From Juglans regia (Eukaryota; Streptophyta; Magnoliopsida; Fagales; Juglandaceae): 64,000 nt of DNA. Shown one piece after another: positions 21,945 through 34,905 of this stretch (position 1 is the stretch's first letter; each line of letters begins with the position of its first letter). A program made the position numbers and the translations under genes. Where the stretch lies: assembly GCF_001411555.2 (NCBI RefSeq), contig NC_049903.1, forward strand, positions 12,024,362-12,088,361. Reading direction: 5' to 3'. The notes beneath the pieces were generated by a model, which was not told where the DNA came from, did not search any database, and was given only the letters and a program-made list of their open reading frames with translations.

Positions 21945-24900
21945 TTAGGTCACTTCGCAATCCATCTTTTCACACTCGTTATGAAGGAAATACAGATGGT
22001 CACCATCTCGAATTACATTTATATCATCTATTTCTGCATTCTCTGCATTAATGACTTTTGTTGGTGTGTGGCCTCCAAACTTCTCACCTGCAGTTCCACA
22101 AGCCACTAGGGTAACCCTCGGATAAAGCTTGAGGAAGAAACCATGCTTAAATTAAAACAGTTTGTCAATCCCCGTGAGTTTGAGTTTTCCTTTCAATTTT
22201 GGCTTTTTCAAAGTTGTTGTGTCCACCTAACCTTTTAATAATCCTAATTTTTAATTAATTTTCCAGGTTAATTTCAAGTTCTTTGAGTTCTAACAATGCT
22301 TACCGGCTATTTTGAGCAGCTTCTCAATCGAATCGGGTAAGATTATTAACTTCCCAGGCTGCCTCTGAGATGTACCATTGGGTTGAAGCTTCATGTGGAT
22401 GGTGACTCTCTTTTTCATCCATTTAATCATTTGTGTGTTAGTGGGACAACTAAATCTGCTTGGGCAGGAACTAGCCGAGTCAATTTTCAAGTTGTTGTTA
22501 ACAGATTGAGGGCCTCGTTGTCTTCTGTGTCTGTTTTGGCTATACAAGCCGTTGTCAGCTGATTCCAACCCAATTAAATCTATTCTGTGTTCATCTGGTT
22601 TCCTTCTATGTTCATAACTCAGTAAAAGCTCATATATGCTCTTGTTTTCTTGCTGTTCCGCTAGAGCTTTTGGTGTCCATCCTCTGGCATCTTGTTTGTT
22701 TACATTAGCACCTCCTTCCAATAGAATCTTAACCATCTCAAGATGCCCCCTGCGAACCGCGGCATGAAGAGCTGTCTGATCATCCTCGGCTATCAAATTT
22801 ACGTCCGTCGCATATCTCGCAAACATTGGGCATTTCCCTGTTTCGCTCTGCTCTGCAGTCTCCAATCCTGAGAAACTCACGTCCCTTGCTTCCTTCATCG
22901 GTAGATCTTCGCATGAATTATCTTGACATCCTGAAGGTGACAAGCTTTCTTCATTAAACCATTCTCTGAGGAACAGTCCTGGGTCCTGGTGTGCGTATTC
23001 AAAGCCTAAGCTTTCCTGCCCCTTCAGTTTCTGCAGATGCAGAGCATCAGTTATCAGTTAATTTGTTTCGTTAAAGATTTGAAAAATCTCATGATCCTGT
23101 AACTACCTGGAAAAGGTTGTTCATAATAATGCGTCCATCCTCTGCATTTGCTTGTATAGCATTCATCAGTGAAGTTCTGTTGAGTCGTAGGATTTGAGAA
23201 ATCTCAGTTGTCCGAACTGAGAAAGGCTGCGGCCGATAACATAAGACTCCAAACTCTCCAAACGAATCTCCTGCAACTGCCTCTCCAAGATCCTGCAAGT
23301 GAATGGTGTATGTTGGGATGTGATCAGATTTACCTCCCTATTTTTTTCAATATGGAGTGTGTGAATGTTTAAGATTACATGACCTACTTTATCACGCCCA
23401 TCAGTATGGCAAAGGAATTTCTGCAACCACCAATAATTTCCAAACCAACTCTATGTTAATGCCATTAGTCAGGAAATTTTGGTATGCAATATGAACAAAA
23501 CTAGGCTTACCACCACGCCTGAGACAAGTATATAAAGATCTGTTGGAGCCTCATTCTGCAGAATCACATCTTCCTTGGGCGGAAAATACTCCGCCTCCAT
23601 TTCTGAAACCTTTTTTTAAAACAGAACATTGAATTAGCATCTTGTGAAATTAGGATAAATTTGCCATCTAAGAAAACCTAACCATCTGAAGCCATTATCC
23701 GTAAGATTTAAGATGTGATTTAGCTCAAAAGAGTAAAGGAAGGTGGAGGAAAAACAATGAATCATGTGAAGTATTACCAGTTGGAAAAGAAAGTCACGAG
23801 AAACCCCTTGAAAGAGAGAGACTTTTTCAACGATGGGGAAGAAGAGATGGTATGCGATGCTTGAACGAATAGCCTTTGGTAGACCATTTAAGGTCCCTTG
23901 TTGATTCAATCCTTCTGTTTTGAACTTGAGACATATGTGTGAAAGCATCTGATCCTGTATGCTTGGAGGCAAGTGATTTCGTGCTGCAAATTCTGAGGCA
24001 GCTCTGACTGAATCTCTCTGTAAAACCAAAGCAAGCTTCATGACATTAGCACTCCCAGCCCCAATACTATATCTTTCAAATAATACAATTCCTCAGCATA
24101 CATACAAAATATACGATGAATAAATGCATTCCAATGTAAGCAACTGAACTAGAAGGGGTAATGTCGTGCAATGGCAAACTTGTCAAAATGTGGGGTAGAA
24201 AGGATTTTAGTAGAGGGGTTGTTTGTGAAAAATCAATTAGAGGAAAATAATGAGTAATATCAGTAGTAAGTAAAGAAAACATACGAAGTTTCTAGTGCGG
24301 CTTGTCCAGTGAACAACAAGGTTAGTCATGTTGCCAATGAGGTAAGATGTCAATCCCAAGTTGAACAGCATGTAAAAGATATCGAACATCATCTCTCTGG
24401 TGTTTTCAGCATGCAAATCCCCGTATCCCGTAGTTGTCAATGTCGTGATAGACCAGTAAATAGCAGTTACATATCGGTCCCAAATACCATCTTCTTTGAA
24501 ATTTGGGTTTACTGCACCAATCCAGGTTCTTTTTGGATCAGGGTATCTGTCTGCAATCAGATAATTTACGCATCCAGCAAAGTGTACAGCGAACAGGGTC
24601 ACCTGAGATCCACCAGAATGGTTTAGCAATCAAGATTTTATTAGATGACTTGGAAAGGAAGAAATTATCTGTTTTAAGTGGCTTACAGATATGAGCTTTA
24701 TGCACCGAGTCCAGAAATAATTGAAGCGGATGTCCTTCTCAAGTCTAAGGAAACGAAACTTACTGCTTAGTATAATTGGAGAATTTGAAGAAAACCAAAG
24801 GTATAAGATAGGATAAGATAGGATGGATATAGGGATGGGGATGGACCTTGCAAACAGGGAGCTGACTCGTCTTAGACGCCATAGTCTGAGCATGTTGAGT

Positions 24901-25611
24901 AGTGTAAACCCAAGTTCGCCGCTTTTGTTTGTAAACAGGAGCTTGATAGACTGAAATGGTGCCGTGGAACAGATATCGAAGATAAACCAGGTAGATATGT
25001 ACCTGAAAGTTGGATAAGGATCATATATGTGATGAAAGTTTAATGATTTCTCTTAGAGAAGGACAGATCAATTGTTTGATTCATGTTAACGACCAAAAAG
25101 CTGCAAAAGATTGATTATTCACCTGACTGCAATTTTCTTCGGGTCATCGACAAGAAGATAAGATTGGTTGTCGAGATATGCAACAAAGAAGGTGAGAATG
25201 ATGTCAATGGCAAAGAAGCCATTGACAATGTTGTCAAAGATGAAGAGTGCGTCTTGCTTGTAAGGCAGAAATGCAAACTGGAATGGGCAAATCCAGGCCG
25301 AGTAAATGACTAAAACAACAAGTAACATCTGCCAAGCCCTGAATGTGAGGAACAGAACGACACCATGAGAAGCAGCTAGCAGTCTGATTATACAAAGAAG
25401 TAATAGAAAGAACTGCGGCAAAAGATCATCACCTATAACGGGGACTGAAAGGCGAAACTATGCATCTTCGAAGTGTAGTTGCCTGGTTGATTCTAGCTCC
25501 AAGGGATGGCAAGAGATCACTGGAGAAGAAGCTGCTACGAACAGCACTCTCCATATGAAACTCCTCCAAACAGAACCTGTTGAAGAAGCTTTTTGAGCAG
25601 GAAAGCGACAT
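21945..25611 (-). CDS. KAT1: Inward-rectifying Shaker K+ channel, KAT1/KAT2 type
   Basis: Voltage-gated plasma-membrane K+ uptake channel, known in guard cells and phloem for this family. Eleven exons, listed from the start: 25611-25433, 25338-25123, 25002-24847, 24744-24687, 24602-24285, 24017-23778, 23609-23511, 23420-23388, 23292-23107, 23030-22304 and 22087-21945. All junctions keep phase and give 784 residues. The start [14 protein letters not shown] matches known KAT N-termini; an in-frame Met lies 36 codons upstream (25719) but is less likely. Six helices lie in residues about 61-300. The S4 sensor is [16 protein letters not shown]. The filter TTTGYGD (259-265) falls at the same residue numbers as in Arabidopsis KAT1. 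A cyclic-nucleotide-binding-like fold spans 385-495 ([20 protein letters not shown]). An ankyrin-like pair sits at 578-632 ([30 protein letters not shown]). A KHA domain starts near 701. Length is nearer long KAT members than the 677 of KAT1; KAT1 versus KAT2 cannot be decided here. Confidence 0.93.
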
Positions 25612-26200
25612 GTGTTTTTGAAATTCCTCCAAGGCTACACTACAGTACAGACTGTTAAAAAAATCGGCAGAGGTAAGTGATCCTCCGGGAACGGTTATAA
25701 ATAGCGATGTTGGTGACACGGGTTAAAGACTTCTTTTCGCTTTTTTTTTTCTTACTATGCTCGTGACATATTTGGAAGGACTATAAATGCAGGAAGCATA
25801 TACATATATATTTATATATATATATATATATATATGTGCAGTTAGTGCGAAATTAAGGATTGGATAGAAAAGTTGTCAAAAGGTGAAACTGGAACTTTCC
25901 ATTGGGTTTGAACAGAAAAGGAAAACAAGAAGCAGATGATATAAGAACACAAGCTGAGCCAGTGGCATACATGAGAGACTTTCTGTAATGCAGTTGCAGA
26001 GGATCGTTCCCGAAGAGAGAGAGAGAGAGCAAAAGAAAATGGAAATGGTGCTTGTGGGTAGTGTTATTGGTGGTGGTGGTGGGAACTCCATCATGATCTG
26101 TACATGTGGAGTTGTGAATGATAGATATATAGACAAGGCTGTGAAGTAGTACTGCAGGGATAGATTTGAGTGAAAATATATGGTGTTATCATTTCAAAAA
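25612..26200 (-). promoter_or_regulatory. KAT upstream region
   Basis: Contains a (TA)n microsatellite at about 25799-25835 and a GA-repeat gagagagagagagc at about 26016-26030 (a CT-repeat on the KAT strand), which is common in plant 5' leaders. A minus-strand frame at 25876-26136 has no recognisable family and may be leader DNA. No TATA box can be assigned. Confidence 0.35.
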
Positions 26201-28631
26201 CCAAATATGGACCAGACAACCATGGTAAAACCGAGGAGGCCAGGCTCTACTTATATGGATGCCATGTGGTGTGGACCAATAGGAGGTTTCTTTTGAGGAA
26301 GTGACACTTTGAGGCAAAACCCTCTCAACATATATATTATAACTCTCATGATCTTCTTCTTTGTAAAGTGCCTGCCAAGCCAGCTTGGGGGTGGTTCTTT
26401 GATGCAACGCAATCACAACCATACGTGTGAAAATAGATTCACGGCCATATATATGGTGTATGTATCTCTCTCTATCTCACAGCTGCCTGTGTTTATGTGT
26501 TTGATTTTGACCCGTTTCGAATTCGCCGACGTCTTGTTTAAGTGATTCTCGCCGAGTACTCCTTCCTTCTGTGGCCCATATCTGATGATTTGTTGATGAT
26601 TATCTCTTTACTAATTTATTCCACATTCCCAAAAAGTGTTTTAGATAAATCATTTTTCTGGATAGTAAATGGTCATCAACATCAGTACTGTGATCTTCTC
26701 TTTAATGATATTCTTTCCGTTCATTCCGGGTTCTCCTTTGGCCATTTGAATGCTACTAGCTAGTGTTTAACTAGGATTTTGAATGATTACCTTTCTTGCA
26801 AAAGTTCAGCAAAAAGAAAAATATATATATAGAGAGAGAGAGATTGCAGTACTGAATCTCAGGACTTGAAAGCTTGAAGAAAAGGGAATATAGAACTCTT
26901 TAATTTCCTGACAAATATTAAATAGATATAGGATTGGAACAACTCAAGAAAGTTGTAGGTGAAAGAAATCATATATCACAAAAAGTACTAGTCGTTCAAT
27001 TTTGACACGTGATGGGAATTAAGAATACTTGAGAAATCTTTCCCCAAGAATGATGGAATGACAGTTTTATGCCCACTAGCCAAATTTTAAATCATATGGA
27101 CTGCAGCAGCAAAAGAATGGGGGAGAAGTTGATGAAGCCAGCTAAAATGCACATATATGCATAGAAATACGAAGTAGATTTCATAAAAAGTAAACTCATG
27201 ACGTAGTTTAATGTAATATGTTAGATTGTAAAATTATTTTTATTATAAAGTAGATATTACGTATCATATGAAATCGATCATATCAGTTTATAGATTTATT
27301 TTTATGAAATTTCTTTATAGCTATAGTAATTTCTCATACATGTTAAAAAATTCTGCATTTCTACGTACAGTGTCAAAAAAACAAGAATTGATAGATTGTT
27401 ATTCTGGGGAAAAGTATGCAAGTTGAGATACGAACTATTAATTTTTATATTTGATAGAAAAAGACTACAATAAAAGTGAATGGTTGTTTGTATGTATGGT
27501 TATAATGCCACTGATTATTATTTTAAGATTGAACATTAATTAATTAATGTACAGTGTAGCTTTTAGAAGGATTCGTCTACAATTTTTCGGACCGAATTCT
27601 CTCAAAAATTTATGTGGTCGATCCATTTTGATTTGGAATCACTACACCTGCTAGGAATAGGTGGGCCTCGCTCGAATCGTCCTCTCTTATTCTCTGTCTG
27701 TGAATTGTTTGTAAATCTTGTCATGTAATTCTGCAGTATGCAATGAATGCAACTGGTACTGATCTGCATGATATCACCAAGGAAAAAAGGGTGTAGATTA
27801 TTGTATTATCTATAAATAATTAGGGGATGTTTTGGTGATTTAAACAGGATAGTATTGATTATTGCAAACAACTAGGTATTTGATTGAAGAAGAGATCAAG
27901 GGCCCACGTACTCGTGTAAAGTCAAGCTTCCAGGAAGCAACAAAGGCGACAACACATACGCTCAAATCTATGCACCACTAACGCACACCGCCTGCACTTC
28001 CGGCCAGGAGCCAAAATACAAGACACAAAGCACGTGCTATGGAGTTTTGGTTTAGCTGTAGCTAGCTTTTGTGTTTAGTATGGTTAACACCCCCTCCACT
28101 GTTTAATATCAATTGACGAATTTCGATCTAGCATGCATGCCAGAGCATTATATATATATAATTTGGTGAAAACTCAAAAACAAAAATATATATCACCACC
28201 ACCACAAAACTGCTAAATATTTACAAAATTTCAACTGTCATTACCCAGATGCCAAACCAACCCCCCCACCCCAAAAAAACACTGGTCCGATGTAGACTGT
28301 ACGTAGTAGATATGAGACAGCTTGAAGAAGCACTAGGAGAAGTGAGAGAGTAAAGGGGAGGAGGAGGAGGAGGAGTCGTTGGTTTCATGGCAAAGGGGAA
28401 AGGGGAAAGAAATTATTAACAACTGAACGAATGTAGGCAAAATGGACCCTAAGCACAAAAAGATCGATTTATGATATAATTTTAGTTTATGGTTCAGAAA
28501 ATTTTTGAAATCAAATACTTCATGAGTTCAGTAATTTGGTAGGGATCCCCATGAGCCCCATGTGAGATGTTGTTCATTACTGATGGGGTAGACTAGCTTG
28601 CACAACGTACGTGGACAATGCAGAGAATGAG

Positions 28632-28668
<37 letters not shown>

Positions 28669-29623
28669 AGACACACACAGACAATTAAAAGCAATGGCTA
28701 ATTAGTTTGCCATCTATCAGCCCCCACAACCAAGTTAAAAGGATATCCTTGCGATCATGAATGCTGTGAGAGAGGGAATCATTAAGCTGTGCACCTACCC
28801 CATGTTTGGGTTTTATTATAATATAAATTAACCAAGTCAAACACGTCCATGTTCTCTGTGTCTTCATGTTTCCTTTGATTACTCTAAGAAAGTTGGAGTA
28901 TACAATTAATTAAACTTCTGATCATGTGTCCATTCCCCTCTTTAAGAAAAGGAAAAAAGCATGTTTATTTAACATAATATAATATGCAAGAGTCAAACAG
29001 CTATAAACAAAAAAAAAAAAAAAAGAGAAATAGTACTTTTAACTCTCTTCTATGCAGTAATCTAACAATGGTCAGGTTGCATGGCTGCATCAATAATTTT
29101 TTATTAAACACGTAGGTAGAATTATCAACTTTTTTATAATTATCAAAGGTACTGTGAGGGTTTCTTATATCCATTTTTGTTGCGAATGACACCACTAATT
29201 ATTATATATAGAATTCATATTTCAGAAATAAAAATAGAAGTTTTCTCTGTTGCAAACTGATCATAATCATGCAAAAACTCTACTTCAACAGTACAATGAT
29301 TATAAAGGCTATATATGGGGCGAGTTTGGAAGGGGGAGTATGCAGGGATGGGGGCATGCATGCATGGGGCGAATGCTGGTTGAAGTTCCCGAATGGAAAT
29401 CTATTGAAAGAGAATTCTTAGCAGCAGTACTGCTTGCTATAAATATATATGGACCAGCCTCAAAGATTCTTGTGAACTATGAATCGATCAGCTTCTTTCA
29501 TTGTTGGATAAAAACAAATTACAATAAAGTGAGAAATTAAATGATTCAAAAAATACTTGCGAAATAAAGTGAATATTGTAATATGTATGTCAATACATTG
29601 TATTTACTGCTTTCCTTTACTTT
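26201..29623. other. Gene-free intergenic DNA
   Basis: No gene supported. It contains a (CT)n microsatellite at 28637-28666, a (GGA)n patch at 28357-28376, an A-run at 29009-29023 and scattered AT-rich DNA. Frames such as 26309-26545, 26542-26763 and 29250-29540 have no family resemblance. Confidence 0.5.
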
Positions 29624-29627
29624 CTGA

Positions 29628-30126
29628 TGTGTTCTATTTCGAGTGTCTTGTTAATCTGATGTGCCGGCTTGATCTCTACCGTTGGAACTGTTAATCAGAT
29701 TCACTTGATGCACGTGAGAGGAGCTCGTGACTTCTTTAGACGGTGCTAACCCTAGTCCTTTGGATCTTGACACGTGGCTGAATCTGTTGCAAGATATATA
29801 TATATATATATATATATCTCTTTTGCCTTGTAACCCTAGTGTGAAGATTATTCTTTGTTGACGGCTGGTTTCGAGAGAGAGTGAGAGCAGAGAGAAGGGT
29901 GAGTTAGGGTTTGCTTTTGGGAAGAAATCTGTGCGATTTCTTGGGTTTCCAGTGAGGGCATTGTAACTCTAATGTACTGAGGCTTCTCTGTGAAGTACTG
30001 TTCATCAATAAAGATCTTTGTGGCTTTTCTGAGGCCATTCCTGCCGTGGACGTAGACCATTAGGGTCGAACCACGTATATCGGTGTGTTCTTTCCTTTAT
30101 CTCTATATTTTCTTCATTCTTGCTCA
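29628..30126 (+). mobile_element. Probable Copia solo LTR
   Basis: Begins TGTGTT and ends GCTCA, flanked on both sides by CTGA (29624-29627, 30127-30130). Inside are LTR-like landmarks in order: a (TA)n run at 29795-29817, a polyadenylation-like tcaataaagatc (30003-30014), then the phrase cctgccgtggacgtagacca..gggtcgaaccacgta. That phrase is characteristic of R/U5 regions of plant Copia LTRs. No internal domain or partner LTR follows, so this is a solo LTR left by recombination. Copia duplications are usually 5 bp; only 4 are clear, so the exact ends are tentative. Confidence 0.6.
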
Positions 30127-30130
30127 CTGA

Positions 30131-30429
30131 TTATGATTCTTGATATGTTTATGTGCATATTGTGATATATTAGCAAACTGTACAGAAAAGGTGGTGTTGA
30201 TGTTTCTTCGGTTGTGATCATTATCAATCTGCGATCCTTGTGATTTTATTATCTTCTGTTTGGGTGAATAAAACTGGTTGTTTTATCATAAAAGAAACAG
30301 AACCTTTTATCACAAAATATTGAGTTTATTCGTTATAAATAAATTCTTTTATAACATTTTATAACAAATATGATATATCAAATGAACGCATCCTTCAAAA
30401 GAAATGCCATCAATTTGCCTACCTACCTA

Positions 30430-30463
<34 letters not shown>

Positions 30464-31010
30464 TCTATATTCGTACGTAGCATGACGAAGATGGGGATTC
30501 AAGATTATCAATGGGACCGGTAGACTAACCCCTAGTACTGCATAGTTTAATGACCGACTGTAACCAAAATAATTAATGATGCAACTTGCATGTGTCTCCA
30601 AAAAATATTTTCAAAAACAAGAAAAATGAGAGAGAGAGAGAGACAGATCAGACGAAGAAGATCAAGAAGAAGAAGAAGAGGAAAGTTCTGGTGATGGTTG
30701 GAAGGATGCGGGCAAAAATGTAGACCGGTGGTCCTGTAAGATCGATGATGGTTCATCATGAGATTGCCCACAGCTTTATTAAATACTTCTACATCATCAC
30801 TAGTTACGTACGTGGTCCTTTATATATATGGTTATAATTTAAGTAATGTCGTGCATGCCTAGATCATTGGAATTAAAGTACAAGACTTGCCAACCATTAT
30901 ACCAAATTTAGGTCCCCGGCCGGCCAGTTAATTAAAGCTGGCGACGGATCAGATCTTCTCATGTGCATGTCACGTTTTACAGCCTTCAACTTTTTGGCAT
31001 CATGAGAAGT
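30131..31010. other. Intergenic DNA with (TA)n microsatellite
   Basis: No gene seen. A (TA)n run lies at 30431-30460, preceded by ctacctacctac. A GA/GAA-rich patch (30625-30680) produces chance frames on the minus strand. Confidence 0.5.
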
Positions 31011-31390
31011 TGTGATTCCCCATTTGAATGGATAAGTGACAATGATAGGTAGTATATGAGATCTCACAGTATTTAAAAATGAGAAATTTTTACTCTTTAT
31101 GATGTTTCAATGGGATTCTAATTGTATCATTATCTAATTCTTTTGAAGTATAGGCATACATGTACCTTAAGCTCTTCTATTGGAGAATTATAAATGGTAT
31201 TAGAGTCTATCCCAACAAAAAAAGGAAGAAAGATTGTAATATCACCCACTTCTAATAAGTGATAAGGGTAGGTACGTCTATATGATCCCATATTACTTGA
31301 AAATTATGAGAAGTTCTTGTTCTTTATAATGTTTTAATGAGACTCTAATTATATCATTAACTAATCATTTTAGAGTATAAGCCTAAGTCA
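31011..31390 (+). mobile_element. TRIM-like miniature LTR element, copy 1
   Basis: LTR 1 starts TGTGATTCCCCA at 31011 and runs to about 31192. The primer-binding site follows as TGGTATTAGAGT (31195-31206, one base from the plant tRNA-Met type TGGTATCAGAGC). A very short internal part comes next, then LTR 2 from TGTAATATCACC at 31235. The two LTRs share ttctttataatgttt(c/t)aatg(g/a)ga(t/c)tctaattatatcatta. They match those of the element at 53239-53688. The LTRs are clearly diverged, so this copy is old. The right end is uncertain. Confidence 0.7.
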
Positions 31391-31764
31391 CTATGATACG
31401 TTAAATCTATTTTACCATAAAAATATCTTTACAAGCCACTATGATATGGTAGATCTATTTTATCATAAAAATATCTTTACAATCTAACATACTATATCAA
31501 GTCATGTATAATATTGTGGTTGACATCCTGAATTATATTTGCATTGATTTCAAGTGAAATGGTTCGTATTGAGTGACAAGAACCTAATGAAGGAAAAAAC
31601 CATTTATTTATGTATAATGTAATTGTTTGACTTTATGACATATATATATATATATATATATTTCGTTTATAATAGTAGAATATTATGCAATTTACGTAAA
31701 TTATTTCCTGGCTGATTGGGTATTAATCAAAGTTATGTAGCTAGGCATCATCGTTTGTGTGGTA
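31391..31764. other. AT-rich DNA with (TA)n run
   Basis: No gene. It contains two near-identical short phrases (agccactatgatatggtagatctattttatcataaaaatatc and its neighbour at 31389-31430), a local duplication of about 50 bp, and a (TA)n run at 31639-31661. Confidence 0.45.
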
Positions 31765-31767
31765 TAT

Positions 31768-34373
31768 CACTACAACAAATATTGCTTTTTTTTTTTAAGT
31801 GACAATCGTGGGAAAAAGTATATCCTTAATGGAAAAAAAAAAATTTCCATCAATTTGTTCTGTGGCAGACTCGTGGCATATAATTGGTGAAGAAATATAG
31901 TCTTTTTCCACCAAATTACAAGTTCATGAGAAAAACTTTTTTTTTCCACCGACATTTGTGATGATTAAAACATTTTTTATTTATGGTAAATAATGTCGCA
32001 TCTAGTATGTGGTGGGAAATAACATCATTTTCCATGGGAAAAGGTTGTAGCAAAAAGTGTTTACTCATGCATGACATACTTTTGTGGAAAAATTAGTCTT
32101 TGGTATTTCCGATAAAATACTTTCGCGAGAAATATATTTTCCACAAAGTATTTGATCGGAAATACTTATTTATGAAGAAAGTTTATCATAGGAAATATCA
32201 CTTCTGGCAAAGGTATTTGCCACGAGTTAAATTCGCGGCAAATCCTAAGAGAATTCATAAATAAATAAATAAATTGTAAAAGAGAAAAAATGAGATTGAG
32301 CCAAAAATAATTATAACAAATAGCCTAATATAGGGTAAAATAAATATATCCGAATCTTAGAGATCCAAATTCACACTTATAATAATTTTAAAAAAACATG
32401 TAAAATTATGTTAACATTCACAAGAAAAACTTCTAATGAGAACCTAATTTATACACATACACCACACAACCACAAGATTTTATAAGTTACAATTCATGGC
32501 TCCACAAAACCACAACCATACAATCCATTGAAGCTTTATAAGATCAACATACAATCCATTCAAAGTACTCATTTGTTTTAACAAGTTTCATCCATACCCA
32601 ATACATTTAATATACACAAATTTGTCTATTAAACCAACATCATCATCATACTTTACAAACTCACTACAAATAGGTCTTCTTGTAAGCAACTTAAAGAGAA
32701 AGGAACTAAAACTGTAGTTTAATCAATCCACACTAAAGCTAGTGAAAGAATGAGAATAACCCCACAAATAATAAACTCCAACTTTATAAACCAAAACCTA
32801 GTCAAGCTATAAACTCTTACAAGTGAATATGTAGTAGATACATATTCATAGCTTCGAGATCCTTTCCTGCAACCAAATAAGAAGGCACCAAAATAAAACC
32901 ACATTAGTCAACACTTAAAAAGAAAAAGTTCAAAAAACTTCAAGGCTAACCCAATTAAGATGGCACAAATAAATGCAATAGTAGTTAATTAGTTCAAAAA
33001 CCTTTAACAGACCAACAGAGATTCAAGCATAACTCCAAAAATTGGTAATTTCTCACTAGTATAAATCAACTAAAATGCAATTATTTCCTCCAACATTGTA
33101 AAGAAATTGTTGTAGCCACCTCCTTGTGGTGGGATCTTCCTGGAAGCATATATAGATCATGAAATTGGGAAACGATTAAACAGCGGAGAGAATTACAACA
33201 ATATACCTCAAAGTGCAAAATTAGACTATTTCATTTATACACATACATATACACCACACAACCACAAATACCCACCATTTCAATCAGAACAGAGATTTTT
33301 CTCAATTGTGCAACCTTCAAGTCTTCATTATTAGTATTTGTAACCATAAATACAATCTTATTAATTTGTAATTCCATAACATTAATACTACAAGCCAATT
33401 TGTTTTATCATATAGCAAAAAAGGTATGCCTTCCAATCACACACACAACACAAAAACAAAACACTTAAAGCTGTCACAATTGATTAAGTAATGAGTAGTT
33501 TATCATGATCAATTACCTAAATCTTTCCTAACTTGTTCTGTTTTTCCCTGTTCTTGCAATTTCATATATCGCTAATAAGGCTTCAAGTCTTTGGGTTCTT
33601 CCACTTCATGCTCAAGTTCTTGCTGATACCATCAAGTATAGATTGAATAGATTGAACAATTTTTAACAAATTGTGAAGAATATATTCAAATCAAGAATGT
33701 GAATATCTTTATCAAAGCACAAGTCATCATTACAACAAAAATTAGCACAATAAGAAGTGAAATACGGAGTAAGCTAATCACATATGAGAGAGAAAGAGAG
33801 GCGTCATGGGGAGGCTGGGTTCGACAAGGGGTGGTCGCTGATGAGGTGGTGGTGGCGTGGCACTGCAGTGGTGGCCGACGGTTGTGCTGTGGCCGAAAGA
33901 GAAGAGAGGGAAGAAGGGTGGGGTTCCATCGGCTGCAAGGGGGAGGGAGAAGAGAGAGGGGAAAGAGAGTATCCGCATTTGGGGGAAGAAAGAAAGAACG
34001 GGGAATAGAAGAGTTTTAAATTTATTACATTCTACGGCAGTTTATTATCGCCACAAAAAGCTAATAACATAAAATATTTCAGGTAAGTTTATTTGCAGCA
34101 ATAAATAGTCGTCGAAAAAACTAATAACCTCCTCGCAAAATCTAATAACCCCACTGAAAAAAACATATTTCAACTAAGATTATTTGCGGCGAAATAAAAC
34201 CGCCACAAAAATGTTTGTTACGCTGTAAAAAAAGTTTTTCCCTACAAAGTTTTACTTGTCGACAGGATCTCATAGTAAAAGGCTATTTCTTTTCCCATGA
34301 ACAATTTTCATGTCATTAGCTAAGTATTTGCCACGAATGTATATCGTGGGAAAAGGCCATAAATGTTGTAGTA
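31768..34373. mobile_element. CACTA-like non-autonomous transposon
   Basis: Left terminus CACTACAACA; right terminus TGTTGTAGTA, its inverted repeat except for the last base (CACTA ends should give TAGTG). Both flanks carry TAT (31765-31767, 34374-34376), the 3-bp duplication of this superfamily. Subterminal regions (31790-32240 and 34030-34360) are packed with short repeats around gtgggaaaa, ttttccac, ggaaata and gccacgaa in both directions, as transposase-binding regions of CACTA elements are. The interior (32270-33990) carries no transposase I can recognise. On the minus strand near 33590-33640 a short reading, QELEHEVEEPKDLKP, may be a coding remnant. Confidence 0.75.
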
Positions 34374-34496
34374 TATTGTAGACACTATGTAGTCTGCATC
34401 TGTCCCACTTCTTTTGACAAAATAAAAGAAAAACAAAATCCAACAAAAAAAAACTATTTTCTTATATAAGAGATAAGATCTAACCCACCCATATCA

Positions 34497-34904
34497 TGTT
34501 AAGATAGTAACTTCAACAGTTGATAGCTCCAACTGCACTTACCATATCAGCCTAAGTTATGATCCACTTACCAAATCAGATTACGCAATCTGATTTTTTT
34601 CGTTCATGTATCCCACTTATGTATCATTGTAGTCCATGCAATGATACATAAGGCAAAACTCTCTTGAAAGAAAGCAACACAACTATCATACAAGATGGAC
34701 TCTCATATCAATCTAATACTATATTGATTTCCCTCCATAGATTAGCTACAATTTCTCCTCACTCGCCATAATTAGAATCCCAATAATTATAGGATCTTAT
34801 CATTGGTGCTACTATATATATTATCTTGTATTTGTATTGATAATAGTAGTGTGTCTTTTTAGTGTATTCTCTGCAAAGTACTCCATCCTTGTTATTTCTT
34901 TTCA
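34497..34904 (+). repeat. Copia element, 5' LTR
   Basis: 408 bp, from TGTTAAGATAG to TTTCTTTTCA. It matches the 3' LTR at 39206-39490 at both ends, but the central part (about 34535-34685) has roughly 120 bases that the 3' LTR lacks. That extra part includes the repeated phrase cacttaccaaatcag/cacttaccatatcag and a hairpin aatcagatt-acgc-aatctgatt (34574-34595). Confidence 0.85.
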
Positions 34905-34905
34905 T

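Noticed and set aside
25612..25719. 36-codon N-terminal extension of KAT from an upstream Met
   Set aside because: Known KAT proteins begin at the MSLSC-type Met; the extension has no family resemblance. It remains possible as an upstream leader.
33699..34072. GC-rich frames of 66-106 residues inside the CACTA-like element
   Set aside because: Low-complexity Gly/Arg/Glu composition, overlapping in three frames, no family match; GA-rich transposon interior.
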